Source of the DNA: Alkalicoccus saliphilus | GTDB lineage: Bacteria; Bacillota; Bacilli; Bacillales; Salisediminibacteriaceae | Direction of reading: 5' to 3' | Length of the DNA: 64,000 nt | Assembly: GCF_003044065.1 (NCBI RefSeq) | Contig: NZ_PZJJ01000014.1 | Coordinates: 1-64,000 of the forward strand | Position numbers and translations under genes: made by a program | Notes under the pieces: generated by a model | What the model saw: the letters and a program-made list of their open reading frames with translations, nothing else | Databases searched by the model: none | What the model was told of the DNA's origin: nothing | Shown here: in pieces, positions 8,856 to 17,637 of the stretch | Layout: the number at the start of each line of letters is the position of its first letter | Numbering within the stretch: position 1 is the stretch's first letter

Positions 8856-9365
8856 TTATTTTATTTCTCCATTTTGCAGCCTGCTTATGTAATCGCTTTT
8901 TATATCAAGTGTGTAAAATTCCACAATATTTTCTTCTGTATCCTTAAAATATAACCTTCTCTCTTTATTACTATCATTTTTTCCTTCAATTAATTTCATT
9001 TCAATTCCTGCATTTTCAAGAACTGTAATTGCACTATCAAAATTATCCTGCCTTATAAACAAAGCAAAATGAACATGACTGCCCCCTTCATCAAATAGGC
9101 CTTCCCACTCAGAAACTGGCTTTCTTTTCTCCAATAATTCTTTTTCCGTAAAATTTCTCGGAAGCCATAATCCCAGTCTTGCAGGCCCTCCAAGATATAA
9201 CCATGTAGCCCATCTATTTTCATTACTTTTATCAAATTGTCCTTCCTTATAACCCCATTGTTCCACTATTGAAAACCCCAGCTGATTAGACCAAAAATCA
9301 ATTGCTCTTTCCATGGATTTAATCTCAATGACAATTTCTGATACACCCTCAACGTTTATTTTCAT
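8856..9365 (-). CDS. VOC-family (glyoxalase/bleomycin-resistance fold) protein, AT-rich
   Basis: A 169-residue vicinal-oxygen-chelate protein. The N terminus VEGVSEIVIEIKSMERAIDF and the second half HVHFALFIRQDNFDSAITVL are the paired beta-alpha-beta-beta-beta modules of the fold, ending in DTEENIVEFY. The substrate is unknown. The frame is open far upstream, but that part is intergenic repeat. GGAAGGTG seven bases before the ATG at 9365 sets the start. Base composition is visibly more AT-rich than the neighbours, and inverted copies of the intergenic repeat lie on either side, which suggests acquired DNA. Confidence 0.75.
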   Translation of the reverse strand: MKINVEGVSEIVIEIKSMERAIDFWSNQLGFSIVEQWGYKEGQFDKSNENRWATWLYLGGPARLGLWLPRNFTEKELLEKRKPVSEWEGLFDEGGSHVHFALFIRQDNFDSAITVLENAGIEMKLIEGKNDSNKERRLYFKDTEENIVEFYTLDIKSDYISRLQNGEIK

Positions 9366-9394
9366 GTTTTTCACCTTCCTGCACGTACAGCTTT

Positions 9395-9525
9395 CTCCTG
9401 CACTCCCCGGCGGAAGCTTGCCGTGGGGCTCGTCGTCAGCTATTTTCCATGGCCTGCGCCATGGAAAATGAGCTGAAGCCGGCCCGCCGGGAAAGCGTTC
9501 TGCGGAGGCGAAAGCAGGGGAATGT
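9395..9525 (-). repeat. Intergenic palindromic repeat, copy D (inverted)
   Basis: The plus strand reads AGCTGAAGCC..GGGAAAGCGTTC, the reverse complement of the arm in copies A and C. The tip is a perfect hairpin, ATTTTCCATGGC with GCCATGGAAAAT. Confidence 0.7.
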
Positions 9526-9589
9526 CTACGGCCTGTATAAAAAAACTTTATAAACAGCCTGGCCACCTCCTTCTTTGAAAGAGGTGGGA

Positions 9590-9702
9590 AAAATGGGGAC
9601 TCTGAAAAGATAAAGACCGAGTTCCATTCCCGCGACCGCAGGAGAATGGAATTATCTGAGGCCGTTATGTTCAGAAAGCCTCCACGTGGAAGCGAAAGCA
9701 CT
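9590..9702 (-). repeat. Intergenic palindromic repeat, diverged copy G
   Basis: It carries a tip hairpin, TTCCATTC..GAATGGAA, then TTATCTGAGGCCGT and CAGAAAGCCTCC, in the order and orientation of copies D and E but more diverged. Confidence 0.5.
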
Positions 9703-9725
9703 CCTCTTTGTTTTAAGGATAGGCT

Positions 9726-10901
9726 TTAAAGTATACCAAGTTTCCCAATCCTTTCGGCAGCTTCTTTCAGTCTTTCTTCCGGGGCAAGAAGCGCTGTGCG
9801 CAGAAAACCTTCCCCGTGGGTACCGAAGCCGCTGCCTGGAGCGGTAACGACGTGGGCTTTTTCCAGGAGCAAGTCCGCAAACTCCTCTGACGTCCATCCT
9901 TCGGGAACAGGAAGCCAGGCAAAAAAGGAGCCTTCAGGGTAAGGGACGTCCCAGCCGATCCCACGGAGACTTTCGATCAGGACGTTTCTTCTTTGTTCAT
10001 ACGTATCAGAAAGCTCACGTACGGCTTCCTGAGGGTTCTGCAGTGCAGCGGCAGCTGCTTTCTGCACCGCTCCGAACAGACTGACGTACATATGATCCTG
10101 AATCAGGTTGAGACTGTCGATGACCGACGGATTACCGACAGCAAAAGCGATACGCCAGCCGGCCATGTTATACGTTTTGGACATCGTGTACACTTCAATC
10201 CCGACGTCTTTAGCCCCGTCCGTCTGCAGGAAACTGCGTGGTTTCTCACCGTCGAAGCCGATGGCACCATAGGCGAAGTCGTGGCAGACGCAGATATTGT
10301 GTTTACCCGCAAGCTTCACTGTTTCTTCAAAAAAAGAAGCGTTGGCGAGTGCTGAAGCCGGGTTGTTTGGATAATTTAAAAACATCAGTTTTGCATTATT
10401 CAGTGTGTTCGTGGAAAGCTCGGCGTAATCCGGCAGAAAGCCGTTTTCAGCACGGAGAGGCATGTATGCCGGCGAGGCATCGGCAAGGGCGATGCCCGAC
10501 ATGTAATCCGGATACCCGGGATCCGGAAGCAGTGCCGTATCACCTGGATTCAATAGACACTGGCTGAGCTCCACGAGGCCGGTTTTAGCACCGGGAAGCA
10601 CGGCAACCTCCGTTTTAGGGTCAAGGTCTACGTTGTATTCCCGCTTATAAAAATCGCAGACCGCCTGCTTTAAAAAATGATGCCCGCGGAACGGGGAATA
10701 CTTATGAAATTCCGGATCGGGAGCTGCTTCCTGCAGAGCTTCCACGATATGGGGAGGCGTCGGCAGATCGGGGTTCCCCTGGCCGAGATTAATCACATCG
10801 TGTCCTTCCATGGCAATTTTATGTGCTTTTTTTGCGAGTTTCGCAAAAAATTGATCCGGAAGTCGTTTTAACGTATCGGATTGTTCGAACTGAAAAGTCA
10901 A
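9726..10901 (-). CDS. mtnE: PLP-dependent aminotransferase, MtnE/YkrV-like
   Basis: A 391-residue fold-type I aminotransferase. NLGQGNPDLPTPPHIVEAL, NYPNNP, the PLP-lysine region TMSKTYNMAGWRIAF (Lys near 236) and a C-terminal Arg in GFLRTALLAP are present. From memory, its close match along the whole length is B. subtilis YkrV/MtnE, which transaminates 2-keto-4-methylthiobutyrate to methionine in the salvage pathway. It starts at TTG 10901, preceded by AAGGCGGTGATC, a near-perfect anti-Shine-Dalgarno match nine bases away. Other salvage genes are absent here, so a broader aminotransferase role remains possible. Confidence 0.75.
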   Translation of the reverse strand: MTFQFEQSDTLKRLPDQFFAKLAKKAHKIAMEGHDVINLGQGNPDLPTPPHIVEALQEAAPDPEFHKYSPFRGHHFLKQAVCDFYKREYNVDLDPKTEVAVLPGAKTGLVELSQCLLNPGDTALLPDPGYPDYMSGIALADASPAYMPLRAENGFLPDYAELSTNTLNNAKLMFLNYPNNPASALANASFFEETVKLAGKHNICVCHDFAYGAIGFDGEKPRSFLQTDGAKDVGIEVYTMSKTYNMAGWRIAFAVGNPSVIDSLNLIQDHMYVSLFGAVQKAAAAALQNPQEAVRELSDTYEQRRNVLIESLRGIGWDVPYPEGSFFAWLPVPEGWTSEEFADLLLEKAHVVTAPGSGFGTHGEGFLRTALLAPEERLKEAAERIGKLGIL

Positions 10902-10991
10902 TGCAGATCACCGCCTTAAGTAATACCTTACCTGTATATTCTTCTTCACATCGGAACATTCTTCCTGCCGACAGAAAGAATCAACTATGAT

Positions 10992-11005
10992 TGAAAGCGG
11001 TTTCA
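10992..11005. promoter_or_regulatory. CcpA cre-like site
   Basis: TGAAAGCGGTTTCA fits the cre consensus TGWAANCGNTNWCA at every position and sits inside a perfect palindrome, ATTGAAA-GCGG-TTTCAAT (10990-11007). It lies between the divergent aminotransferase and TetR genes, just upstream of the tetR -35 box. Confidence 0.6.
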
Positions 11006-11013
11006 ATAATCGA

Positions 11014-11042
11014 TTGACCAGCGTGACATTTACTGGTATATT
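11014..11042 (+). promoter_or_regulatory. Sigma-A promoter of the tetR-exporter operon
   Basis: TTGACC (11014-11019) and TATATT (11037-11042) with exactly 17 bp between them. The predicted transcript start is near 11049. Confidence 0.75.
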
Positions 11043-11047
11043 TTAAG

Positions 11048-11062
11048 TGACCGATATGGTCA
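11048..11062. promoter_or_regulatory. Putative TetR operator
   Basis: The palindrome TGACC-GATAT-GGTCA lies at the predicted transcript start, ideal for autorepression by the TetR regulator encoded immediately downstream. Confidence 0.6.
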
Positions 11063-11094
11063 TTATAAAGTTATTCAGAAAGGAGGGGCCCGTC

Positions 11095-11721
11095 ATTTAT
11101 GAAAAGTTTCACGCCCTGGCATTAGAGAAACAGGAGCGTATTATTAATGCAGCAATGAAGGAATTCACCGCATCCGGCTATAAAAAAGCGTCGACAAACA
11201 TGATTATTTCAGAAGCTGATATTTCGAAAGGGTCTCTTTTTAAATATTTTCATCATAAAAAAGGGATGTATTTTTTTCTGCTGGATTACGCTGTTTCTGT
11301 TGTGGAGACGATCTACAGCGAAATTGATTATTCCGAGACAGATCTGTTTGACCGGCTGAGCCGGATCGGCCGCATTAAATTCCGGATTCAGCAGGCGCAC
11401 CCGCAGGTATTTGAATTTCTGTTAAGTGCCCACGAAGAGAAAGCGGAAGAAATACGGAAAGAAAAAGAGCATAAAATGGCAGCTGTGCGGGAACGTGGAT
11501 TTTCATTTGTTTACGAAGGAATCGATTTTTCAAAATTCCGGGATGACATCGATACCGGTAAAGCGGTGGAAATTCTTAACTGGTCCATGACGGGGTTTGC
11601 GGAACAGGAAATCCGGCAGATGGGGGACGAGAAAAAGATAACAGAAGAGCAGTTTACCAAATGGGAAGAGTACGCGGCCCTGCTGAGAAAGTGTTTCTAC
11701 AAAGAGCCGTCCGGAGAATAA
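11095..11721 (+). CDS. TetR/AcrR-family repressor with a likely ATT start
   Basis: The N-terminal helix-turn-helix IINAAMKEFTASGYKKASTN..ISKGSLFKYFHHKKGMYF is typical of TetR. The frame is open from GTG 11047, but that codon lies upstream of the predicted transcript start and has no ribosome site. The only good ribosome site (AAGGAGGGG, 11081-11088) points to ATT at 11095, giving a 208-residue protein beginning (M)YEKFHALALEKQERI, the usual TetR-type N terminus. The ABC exporter genes follow after 13 bases, so this is probably the ligand-responsive repressor of that exporter. Confidence 0.8.
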   Translation: MYEKFHALALEKQERIINAAMKEFTASGYKKASTNMIISEADISKGSLFKYFHHKKGMYFFLLDYAVSVVETIYSEIDYSETDLFDRLSRIGRIKFRIQQAHPQVFEFLLSAHEEKAEEIRKEKEHKMAAVRERGFSFVYEGIDFSKFRDDIDTGKAVEILNWSMTGFAEQEIRQMGDEKKITEEQFTKWEEYAALLRKCFYKEPSGE

Positions 11722-11734
11722 AAGGAGGATACTC

Positions 11735-12637
11735 ATGAACATGGTCGAGGTAACGAACCTGACGAAAAAATTCGGCAGCTTTACGGCGCTGGATCAGATT
11801 AATCTTGAAGTGCGGAGCGGCGAAGTTTTCGGTTTTATCGGCCCGAACGGAGCCGGTAAAACGACAACGATCCGCGTCCTGCTCGGCATGCTTAAAGCAG
11901 GAGAGGGAGAAGCGAAGATTTTTGGGAAGGATGCCTGGGCGGACGCCGTAGAAATTCATAAACGTACAGCCTTTGTCCCCGGGGAAATCAACCTCTGGCC
12001 GAATTTAACGGGTGGGGAAGTGATCGATTTATTCGTCCGGCTCCGGGGCTCCGGAAATAAAAGCCGGAGAGACGAGCTGATCGAACGATTTTCCCTGGAT
12101 CCTGCCAAAAAATGCCGCACGTACTCTAAAGGAAACCGGCAGAAGGTAGCCCTCATTGCCGCGTTTTCCTCCGATGCGGATCTTTACATTCTCGATGAGC
12201 CGACCTCGGGACTCGATCCGCTGATGGAGCAGGTTTTTCAGGAATATGTCCGGGAAGCACAGGCAGCGGGTAAAAGTGTGCTGCTTTCCAGTCACATCTT
12301 GTCGGAAGTAGAAAAATTATGCGACAGAGTCGGCATCATCCGGGAAGGAAAGATGATTGAAACAGGCTCTCTTAATGAGCTGAGGCACCTCACCCGTACA
12401 CAAATTCTTCTGCAGACAAAACAGCCGGTAACGGGACTTGAGAAAATGACGGGGATCCATGACATTCAGGATACGGAAAACGGGCTGCTCTTCCAGGTGG
12501 ATACGGAAAAAATCGATCCGGTCATGCGCCACCTGAGCAGTTTCGGAATTTTGAAGCTGGAAAGTGCTCCTCCAACGCTCGAGGAGCTGTTTATGCATCA
12601 TTATGAAGGAGGCAGCGGTGCAGGAGGTGGACAATAG
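11735..12637 (+). CDS. ABC exporter ATP-binding protein
   Basis: A 300-residue ATPase. Walker A GPNGAGKTTT is near residues 37-46, the signature motif is the variant TYSKGNRQKVAL, Walker B is LYILDEPTSGLDP, and the switch His is in SSHILSE. The C-terminal extension of about 80 residues is typical of drug/antibiotic exporters of the DrrA/CcmA type. AAAGGAGG precedes the ATG. Its stop codon overlaps the permease GTG by one base, so the two are coupled. It powers export through the next gene product and is probably controlled by the upstream TetR. Confidence 0.92.
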   Translation: MNMVEVTNLTKKFGSFTALDQINLEVRSGEVFGFIGPNGAGKTTTIRVLLGMLKAGEGEAKIFGKDAWADAVEIHKRTAFVPGEINLWPNLTGGEVIDLFVRLRGSGNKSRRDELIERFSLDPAKKCRTYSKGNRQKVALIAAFSSDADLYILDEPTSGLDPLMEQVFQEYVREAQAAGKSVLLSSHILSEVEKLCDRVGIIREGKMIETGSLNELRHLTRTQILLQTKQPVTGLEKMTGIHDIQDTENGLLFQVDTEKIDPVMRHLSSFGILKLESAPPTLEELFMHHYEGGSGAGGGQ

Positions 12638-14235
12638 TGGGAAACACAGCTAACACACTGACTATCACACGGCTCATTCTTCGTCTCGACCGTTTTAGGA
12701 TTGCTCTATGGCTTGTTGGTCTGACGTTTTTTACGCTGATTGTGCCTGTCGCTTTCCGGAATTTATACGGGACACAGCAGGAGCGGGACGCGATGGCTCT
12801 TACGATGGAAAACCCTGCTATGACAGCGATGGTCGGCCCGGGTGACTTGGAAAACTATACGATGGGGGCAATGACCGCTCATCAGATGATTCTTATGACA
12901 GCGGTAGTGGCCGGACTGATGGCTGTACTGCTTACTTCCCGGTGGACGCGGGGGGAGGAAGAAGAAGGGCGTGTAGAAATGATCCGCTCCCTGCCGGCAG
13001 GGCGTCTTGCACAGCTCATGGCGGCGATACTCGTTATGACATTAGTCAGCGTACTTCTCGCAGTATTTACGGGATTAGGACTTGCTGCTATGGGAGAAGC
13101 CAGTATGACGCTTGAAGGATCGCTGTTGTACGGGGCTGCACTTGGAGGGGCGAGTCTGTTTTTCGGAGGAATAACTGCGGTGGCTGCCCAGCTGTTATCC
13201 AATTCACGGGGAACAGTCGGCTTTTCGATTGCTGTGCTTCTCGGCTCTTATTTGTTTCGTGCAGTAACGGATATCAGCAACGAAACGCTTTCCTGGATCT
13301 CTCCGCTCGGATGGGTAACGAAAGCGGAAGTGTACAGCGGGAATTACTGGGGACCTGTAGTTCTGCTTATTCTTTCCGCTGGCGTGCTGTTTGCAGCGGG
13401 TTCCTGGCTGAACAGTATCCGGGATCTCGGACACAGCTTTGTACCACCGGGGAAAGGCCGGGAACGGGCTTCACGTTTACTGCAGAATCCGCTCGGTCTG
13501 ACGGTGAGACTACAGCGTACCGGTTTTATCGTGTGGGCGGCCGGTGTTTTCATTCTCGGTGCTTCCTATGGATCAGTACTCGGGGATATGGAAGCTTTCT
13601 TTGCGGAAAACGAACTGATGGCACAGCTTCTGCAGGAACAGGAAGGATTGAGCCTGACAGAACAGTTCATTCCTATGCTGCTCGTTGTTTTGTCTCTTCT
13701 CAGTACGATTCCGCCGCTGATGGCTGTCAATAAGCTCCGCGGCGAGGAAAAAAAGCACCGGGTGAAGCATCTGCTCGGGAGGGCCGTTTCCCGCACACAT
13801 CTTCTTGCCGTGTATACGGGAACAACTGCGGTAAATGGTTTTATCATGCTTTCCCTGACCGCCGCAGGTCTTTGGGCAGCAGGAAACGCCGTGATGGATG
13901 AGGGACTGGCTTTCGGGTTGATCTACGGGGCAGCCGTTTCTTATTATCCGGCGGTTCTTGTAATGATCGGGCTTGCCGTACTGCTCATCGGAGCACTCCC
14001 GAAATTTACGCAGCTTGTGTGGGTGTATCTTTTTTACTCCTTTGTCGCTCTTTATCTCGGGGGACTTTTTCAATTTCCTGAATGGGTCGGTATGGTTACT
14101 CCTTTCGGCCATGTTCCGCAGGTGCCGGTGGAGGATTCGGCCGTGCTGCCGCTTGTCGTACTCGCAGGAATTGCTGCTGTACTGACGGTAATCGGATTTA
14201 TTACTTTCCGGAAACGCGACCTCGATTTTCAGTAG
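12637..14235 (+). CDS. ABC exporter permease (polyketide-exporter type)
   Basis: A 532-residue membrane protein with about 12 predicted hydrophobic segments in two similar halves, matching the long ABC-2-type permeases annotated as polyketide or tetronasin-type exporters. It uses a GTG start overlapping the ATPase stop codon, with GGAGG inside the ATPase end. With the TetR regulator and ATPase it forms a self-contained export operon. The exported compound is unknown; a toxic hydrophobic molecule is the usual case. Confidence 0.85.
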   Translation: MGNTANTLTITRLILRLDRFRIALWLVGLTFFTLIVPVAFRNLYGTQQERDAMALTMENPAMTAMVGPGDLENYTMGAMTAHQMILMTAVVAGLMAVLLTSRWTRGEEEEGRVEMIRSLPAGRLAQLMAAILVMTLVSVLLAVFTGLGLAAMGEASMTLEGSLLYGAALGGASLFFGGITAVAAQLLSNSRGTVGFSIAVLLGSYLFRAVTDISNETLSWISPLGWVTKAEVYSGNYWGPVVLLILSAGVLFAAGSWLNSIRDLGHSFVPPGKGRERASRLLQNPLGLTVRLQRTGFIVWAAGVFILGASYGSVLGDMEAFFAENELMAQLLQEQEGLSLTEQFIPMLLVVLSLLSTIPPLMAVNKLRGEEKKHRVKHLLGRAVSRTHLLAVYTGTTAVNGFIMLSLTAAGLWAAGNAVMDEGLAFGLIYGAAVSYYPAVLVMIGLAVLLIGALPKFTQLVWVYLFYSFVALYLGGLFQFPEWVGMVTPFGHVPQVPVEDSAVLPLVVLAGIAAVLTVIGFITFRKRDLDFQ

Positions 14236-14307
14236 ATGACGTTTAACAGAAAGAAAAGGACGGTAATATAGTCTGTAAACCGGCTTTTCAACCAGGGAGG
14301 AAACGAC

Positions 14308-14562
14308 ATGAACCTGCATGAAAAAGGAAGAGCGGTACAAATGCAAGCGGAGCTGCGGAAGATACAGACAGCCGTCAGAAAAGAAGAAGAAAAAATCGAA
14401 CGAAAGCAGGAGCTGGCGAGGCGCGCGAAGTGGATTACCGATCCGTCGAGAAGAAAGCATATCATTGAAATGAACGAACGCGAAGTTTATATGCTTCGGC
14501 AGAAAATAGCGTCGCTGAAGAAAAAACAGGAGGAACTGTTAAAAGAAAAGGAAAGAAAATAA
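14308..14562 (+). CDS. Small charged coiled-coil protein, unknown function
   Basis: An 84-residue, highly charged and almost entirely helical protein (long Glu/Lys/Arg heptads such as EEEKIERKQELARRAK). No signal peptide or membrane helix is present. GGGAGG seven bases before the ATG and a terminator immediately after support a real gene. Not recognised as a named family. Confidence 0.65.
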   Translation: MNLHEKGRAVQMQAELRKIQTAVRKEEEKIERKQELARRAKWITDPSRRKHIIEMNEREVYMLRQKIASLKKKQEELLKEKERK

Positions 14563-14594
14563 AAAGGAGCCGCCCGGAGCGGTTCCTTTTTATT
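14561..14594 (+). terminator. Terminator of the small coiled-coil gene
   Basis: An AAAAAGGAGCCGC / GCGGTTCCTTTTT stem with a short loop directly overlaps the stop codon region. Confidence 0.85.
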
Positions 14595-14630
14595 TGTATT
14601 TTGAGAGAGACGGGCGGCTGTTCAGGGGGG

Positions 14631-14794
14631 ATTAATCATTATAAAAGGGTTAATAAACTTTATAGATGGTTGTTTAATCATGATAGATGCTCCATTTGTC
14701 ATTAAGAAGGTATTTAATCATTATAGCTCGATTTTCAATCATTATAAGCTTCTTTTTGCTGGGGATTAATCATGACAGGTCTTTCATTAATCAT
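14631..14794. repeat. ATGATTAA-core array, locus 1
   Basis: Read on the minus strand from 14794, eight units start with ATGATTAA or close variants (ATGATTGA, ATGACAAA, AAGTTTAT) and mostly end in TATA. The unit starts are spaced 21, 31, 21, 19, 21, 21 and 21 bases apart. An element at 26198-26361 has exactly the same order and spacing while the bases between cores differ. It lies between two terminators in a convergent interval. It is not an open reading frame, because the 31- and 19-base units break the frame, and it is not a CRISPR, because the cores are far shorter than CRISPR repeats. Function unknown. Confidence 0.8.
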
Positions 14795-14890
14795 AAAGCG
14801 GGGGCCATAGCGTGCGTACAAGAGGAACTTTAAACTAATTCACGTCAGGATGTGTGAAGGAAAAACACGGGGCAGCCACTTCTAAATAAA

Positions 14891-14920
14891 AGAGCCTGTC
14901 AGATGAAACTGACAGGCTCT
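14891..14920 (-). terminator. Terminator of the BCCT carrier gene
   Basis: A perfect 12-bp stem, AGAGCCTGTCAG / CTGACAGGCTCT, followed on the minus strand by a T-rich stretch. Confidence 0.8.
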
Positions 14921-14959
14921 GATCCGGGTAAGGACGTACTTTCTTTACAGAACATCGGT

Positions 14960-16441
14960 TTATAAATAGTCTTCTTCGCCCCGCAGCGTTTTCATGATGC
15001 CGAAGCACATTAAAATAATAATAATCGACAGCGGGAGAGCCAGAACGACTATCGCCGTCTGAAAGGCATCCAGCCCGCCTATGGCAAGAAGAATGGACGT
15101 TGCCGAGACAAAGATAATGCCCCACATTACCTTAATGGTCGGCGGCGGATTCAGTTTTCCTCCGGTGGACTGAATGCCGAGTACAAATGTAGCTGAGTCA
15201 GCGGACGTCACGAAGAAAATGACTACGATAAACATAGCCACCACTGAAACGAGAAGACTCAGCGGCAGTTCCTGTAACACGGTGAAAAGAGCTGTTTCAA
15301 GCGGCTGACTCGAGACATCCACACCGTCATAAAGCTCCATATGGATCCCGGTGCCTCCGACCATCGCAAACCAGAAAAACGTGACAAGGCTTGGTGCCAG
15401 TATGACCCCGGAAATAAATTCACGGATGGAGCGGCCCCGGGAAACCCGGGCGATAAACATACTCACAAATGGCGTCCAGGAAATCCACCATGCCCAGTAA
15501 AAAACTGTCCAGATCTGTGTCCATTCTGCTTCCTGGGCATCCACCGGACTCATGCGGAGCCCCATAGGAATAAACGTTGCTGCATAGTGAGAGAGGCTCG
15601 AAGCAAACATATTCAAAAGAAATAACGTTGGTCCCGTAAAGACGATGAACAGGAGAAACGCGGCGGAAAGCGAGATATTAATCGTACTCAAATACTTAAT
15701 GCCACGGTGAATCCCGGTCGTTGCCGAAACAATGAAAATCATCGTAATGACAGCCATAATTAAAAGCTGGACAAAAAAGTTATACGGTACTCCGAAAAGA
15801 AACTGCAGGCCGGAGTTGATCTGCTGGGCACCGAGGCCGAGAGATGCTGAAACACCGAATATAGTAGCGAATACGGAGACTATATCTACAGTGTGTCCCC
15901 ATCCGCCCTTCATATGGTTCGGGAAAAGGGGAGTAAGGGTCGCGCTCATCAGCCCAGGTGCCTTGTAGCGGAACTGCTGCAAGGCAAGTGCCAGCGCTAC
16001 AAGGGCATAAATAGCCCAGGCGTGAAGCCCCCAGTGGAGCCACGTATACGTAACGCCCCCGACAGCATCCGCGGCTGTCCCACCTTCACCGGAAGGAGGA
16101 GCGGAAAAATGTCCGATCGGCTCCGAGACTCCAAAGAAAAAGAGACCGATACCAATTCCTGCAGAAAAAAGCATAGAAAACCACGTGCCTCTGCTGAATT
16201 CCGGTTTTTCATCCGGCTTCCCGAGGCGGATGCGCCCGTACTTACTGAAAGCAAGATATACAGCAAAAATAAAAAACAAAGTAGCAATTAACTGAAAGTA
16301 CCACCCGAATGTTTGAAACATAAACGACTGGAGCAAAAGAAATAATGCTTCCAGCTGATCGGGTATTAAAACACCTACGGCAACGAAAGACGCTGCCAGT
16401 AAAACGGAAACTTTTAATACAATCGTAAAGCGTTCATTCAC
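14960..16441 (-). CDS. BCCT-family compatible-solute transporter
   Basis: A 493-residue secondary carrier with 12 predicted transmembrane helices. The Trp-rich family signature FYWAWWISWTPFVSMFIARV and the following RGRSIREFI loop are present, as is GIGIGLFFFGVSEPI in helix 3. BCCT carriers bring in glycine betaine, choline or related solutes with sodium ions, fitting a salt-exposed organism. The frame is open to an ATG at 16486 lacking a ribosome site; AAGGAAG before GTG 16441 makes that start more likely. Monocistronic. The substrate cannot be assigned. Confidence 0.9.
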   Translation of the reverse strand: MNERFTIVLKVSVLLAASFVAVGVLIPDQLEALFLLLQSFMFQTFGWYFQLIATLFFIFAVYLAFSKYGRIRLGKPDEKPEFSRGTWFSMLFSAGIGIGLFFFGVSEPIGHFSAPPSGEGGTAADAVGGVTYTWLHWGLHAWAIYALVALALALQQFRYKAPGLMSATLTPLFPNHMKGGWGHTVDIVSVFATIFGVSASLGLGAQQINSGLQFLFGVPYNFFVQLLIMAVITMIFIVSATTGIHRGIKYLSTINISLSAAFLLFIVFTGPTLFLLNMFASSLSHYAATFIPMGLRMSPVDAQEAEWTQIWTVFYWAWWISWTPFVSMFIARVSRGRSIREFISGVILAPSLVTFFWFAMVGGTGIHMELYDGVDVSSQPLETALFTVLQELPLSLLVSVVAMFIVVIFFVTSADSATFVLGIQSTGGKLNPPPTIKVMWGIIFVSATSILLAIGGLDAFQTAIVVLALPLSIIIILMCFGIMKTLRGEEDYL

Positions 16442-16733
16442 ATTAATTCTTCCTTTCCATTTTGGACTCTGCTCCTTAGTATACATAGACAGAGAAAAAG
16501 GGTAAGGTGTTCAGCAACATCATCACCTATATTCCTTTAGTATAGTCACACATAAATAGAAATAAATACCTTGAATAACAACAATTAAATTCCTGGGCGA
16601 AACGACTTAATTGGCTGAAAAAATGATAAATTGACCGCACAAATCCACAGAGAAAGTCTCAATTTCATCAGATGCGTTTTAGAAGAAACAGAGAGTGGGA
16701 ATACTTCTGCAACAGCGAAAGGAGGACGACAAA

Positions 16734-17432
16734 ATGAACAAGACAGTAGCGAAAGGGATTGCTGCAGCGGCCGCCGCAGCTTTATTAGCAGGCTGCGGAG
16801 AGGTGAATGAGGAAAATACCGGAGAAGGCGGGCGGGAAGGCGGCAATAATAACAACCTGGAAGTAGATAACGAAGACGAACTTGAAGAAGACGGGGCCAA
16901 TGAAGCTTCGGAGAATGAAGAAAGCAATGAAGCGGAGGAGGCAGAAGGCAGCGGAGAGGCCGCAGCTGAAATGGCAGATACAGAAGGTGAAAGTGTCGGC
17001 ACGGTTTCTTTTTATGAAGAAGATGACGTTGTACGAGTGGAAGCAGACATAGAAAACGTCAAAGCAGGTTATCACGGGTTCCATCTACATGACGAAGCTG
17101 TCTGTGAACCGGAAGAGGATTTCACTACAGCAGAAGGACATTATAATCCGGATGATTCTGATCATGGAGAACACGCGGGCGATATGCCCCCGCTTCTCGT
17201 AAATGAAGATGGGACAGCTTCCCTTTCGTTTACAACAGATCGTTTTACAATAGAAGAAATGCTCGAAGATGAAGTTTCTGTCATGATTCACGAAGATCCG
17301 GATAACTTTGGTCATATTCCGGACCGTTATGTGTCAGAAGAAAGCGGAGAACCGGGGCCGGATGAGGAAACTCATGATACTGGTGATGCCGGAGATCGTT
17401 ACGCCTGCGGAATCGTAGAGCAGACAAGCTGA
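16734..17432 (+). CDS. sodC: CuZn superoxide dismutase-like lipoprotein
   Basis: A 232-residue predicted lipoprotein with lipobox LLAGC near residue 21 and a 60-residue acidic Glu/Asn linker. The SOD domain keeps the copper ligands in HGFHLH, the bridging His in EGHYNP, zinc ligands in DHGEHAGD, the fourth copper His in VMIHEDPDN, and the C-terminal DRYACGIVE with the conserved Cys. With all metal ligands present it probably dismutates superoxide outside the membrane. GGAGG at 16722-16726 supports the ATG at 16734 over an upstream ATG. Followed by its own terminator. Confidence 0.88.
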   Translation: MNKTVAKGIAAAAAAALLAGCGEVNEENTGEGGREGGNNNNLEVDNEDELEEDGANEASENEESNEAEEAEGSGEAAAEMADTEGESVGTVSFYEEDDVVRVEADIENVKAGYHGFHLHDEAVCEPEEDFTTAEGHYNPDDSDHGEHAGDMPPLLVNEDGTASLSFTTDRFTIEEMLEDEVSVMIHEDPDNFGHIPDRYVSEESGEPGPDEETHDTGDAGDRYACGIVEQTS

Positions 17433-17469
17433 TTTATACTTTAAAAAAAGGCTCAATTAACACTCAGAA

Positions 17470-17505
17470 AAAGCAGCCGCCTCAAGAAGGTGGCTGCTTT
17501 TTTAT
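17470..17505 (+). terminator. Terminator of sodC
   Basis: An AGCAGCCGCCT / AGGTGGCTGCT stem followed by TTTTTTTA. Confidence 0.88.
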
Positions 17506-17637
17506 TTTTATTTTCCCCCCCCAATGGTTACCAGCGAATATAACGTAAAAAAGAAAGAGGTTGACGGGACGTTACAAGAGAAAGAAAATAAGGTTACTGC
17601 AAAAACGTGATTACAACATGAGAAAGAGGTGCATCCT

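Noticed and set aside
9366-9701. N-terminal extension of the VOC ORF
   Set aside because: This stretch is intergenic palindromic repeat; the ribosome site supports the ATG at 9365.
13573-14460. 295-codon minus-strand ORF
   Set aside because: Antisense to the ABC permease and the small coiled-coil gene; low-complexity translation.
14631-14794. CRISPR-like or coding interpretation of the ATGATTAA array
   Set aside because: Cores are only 8 nt, unit lengths include 19 and 31, and the frame is broken; no cas relation.
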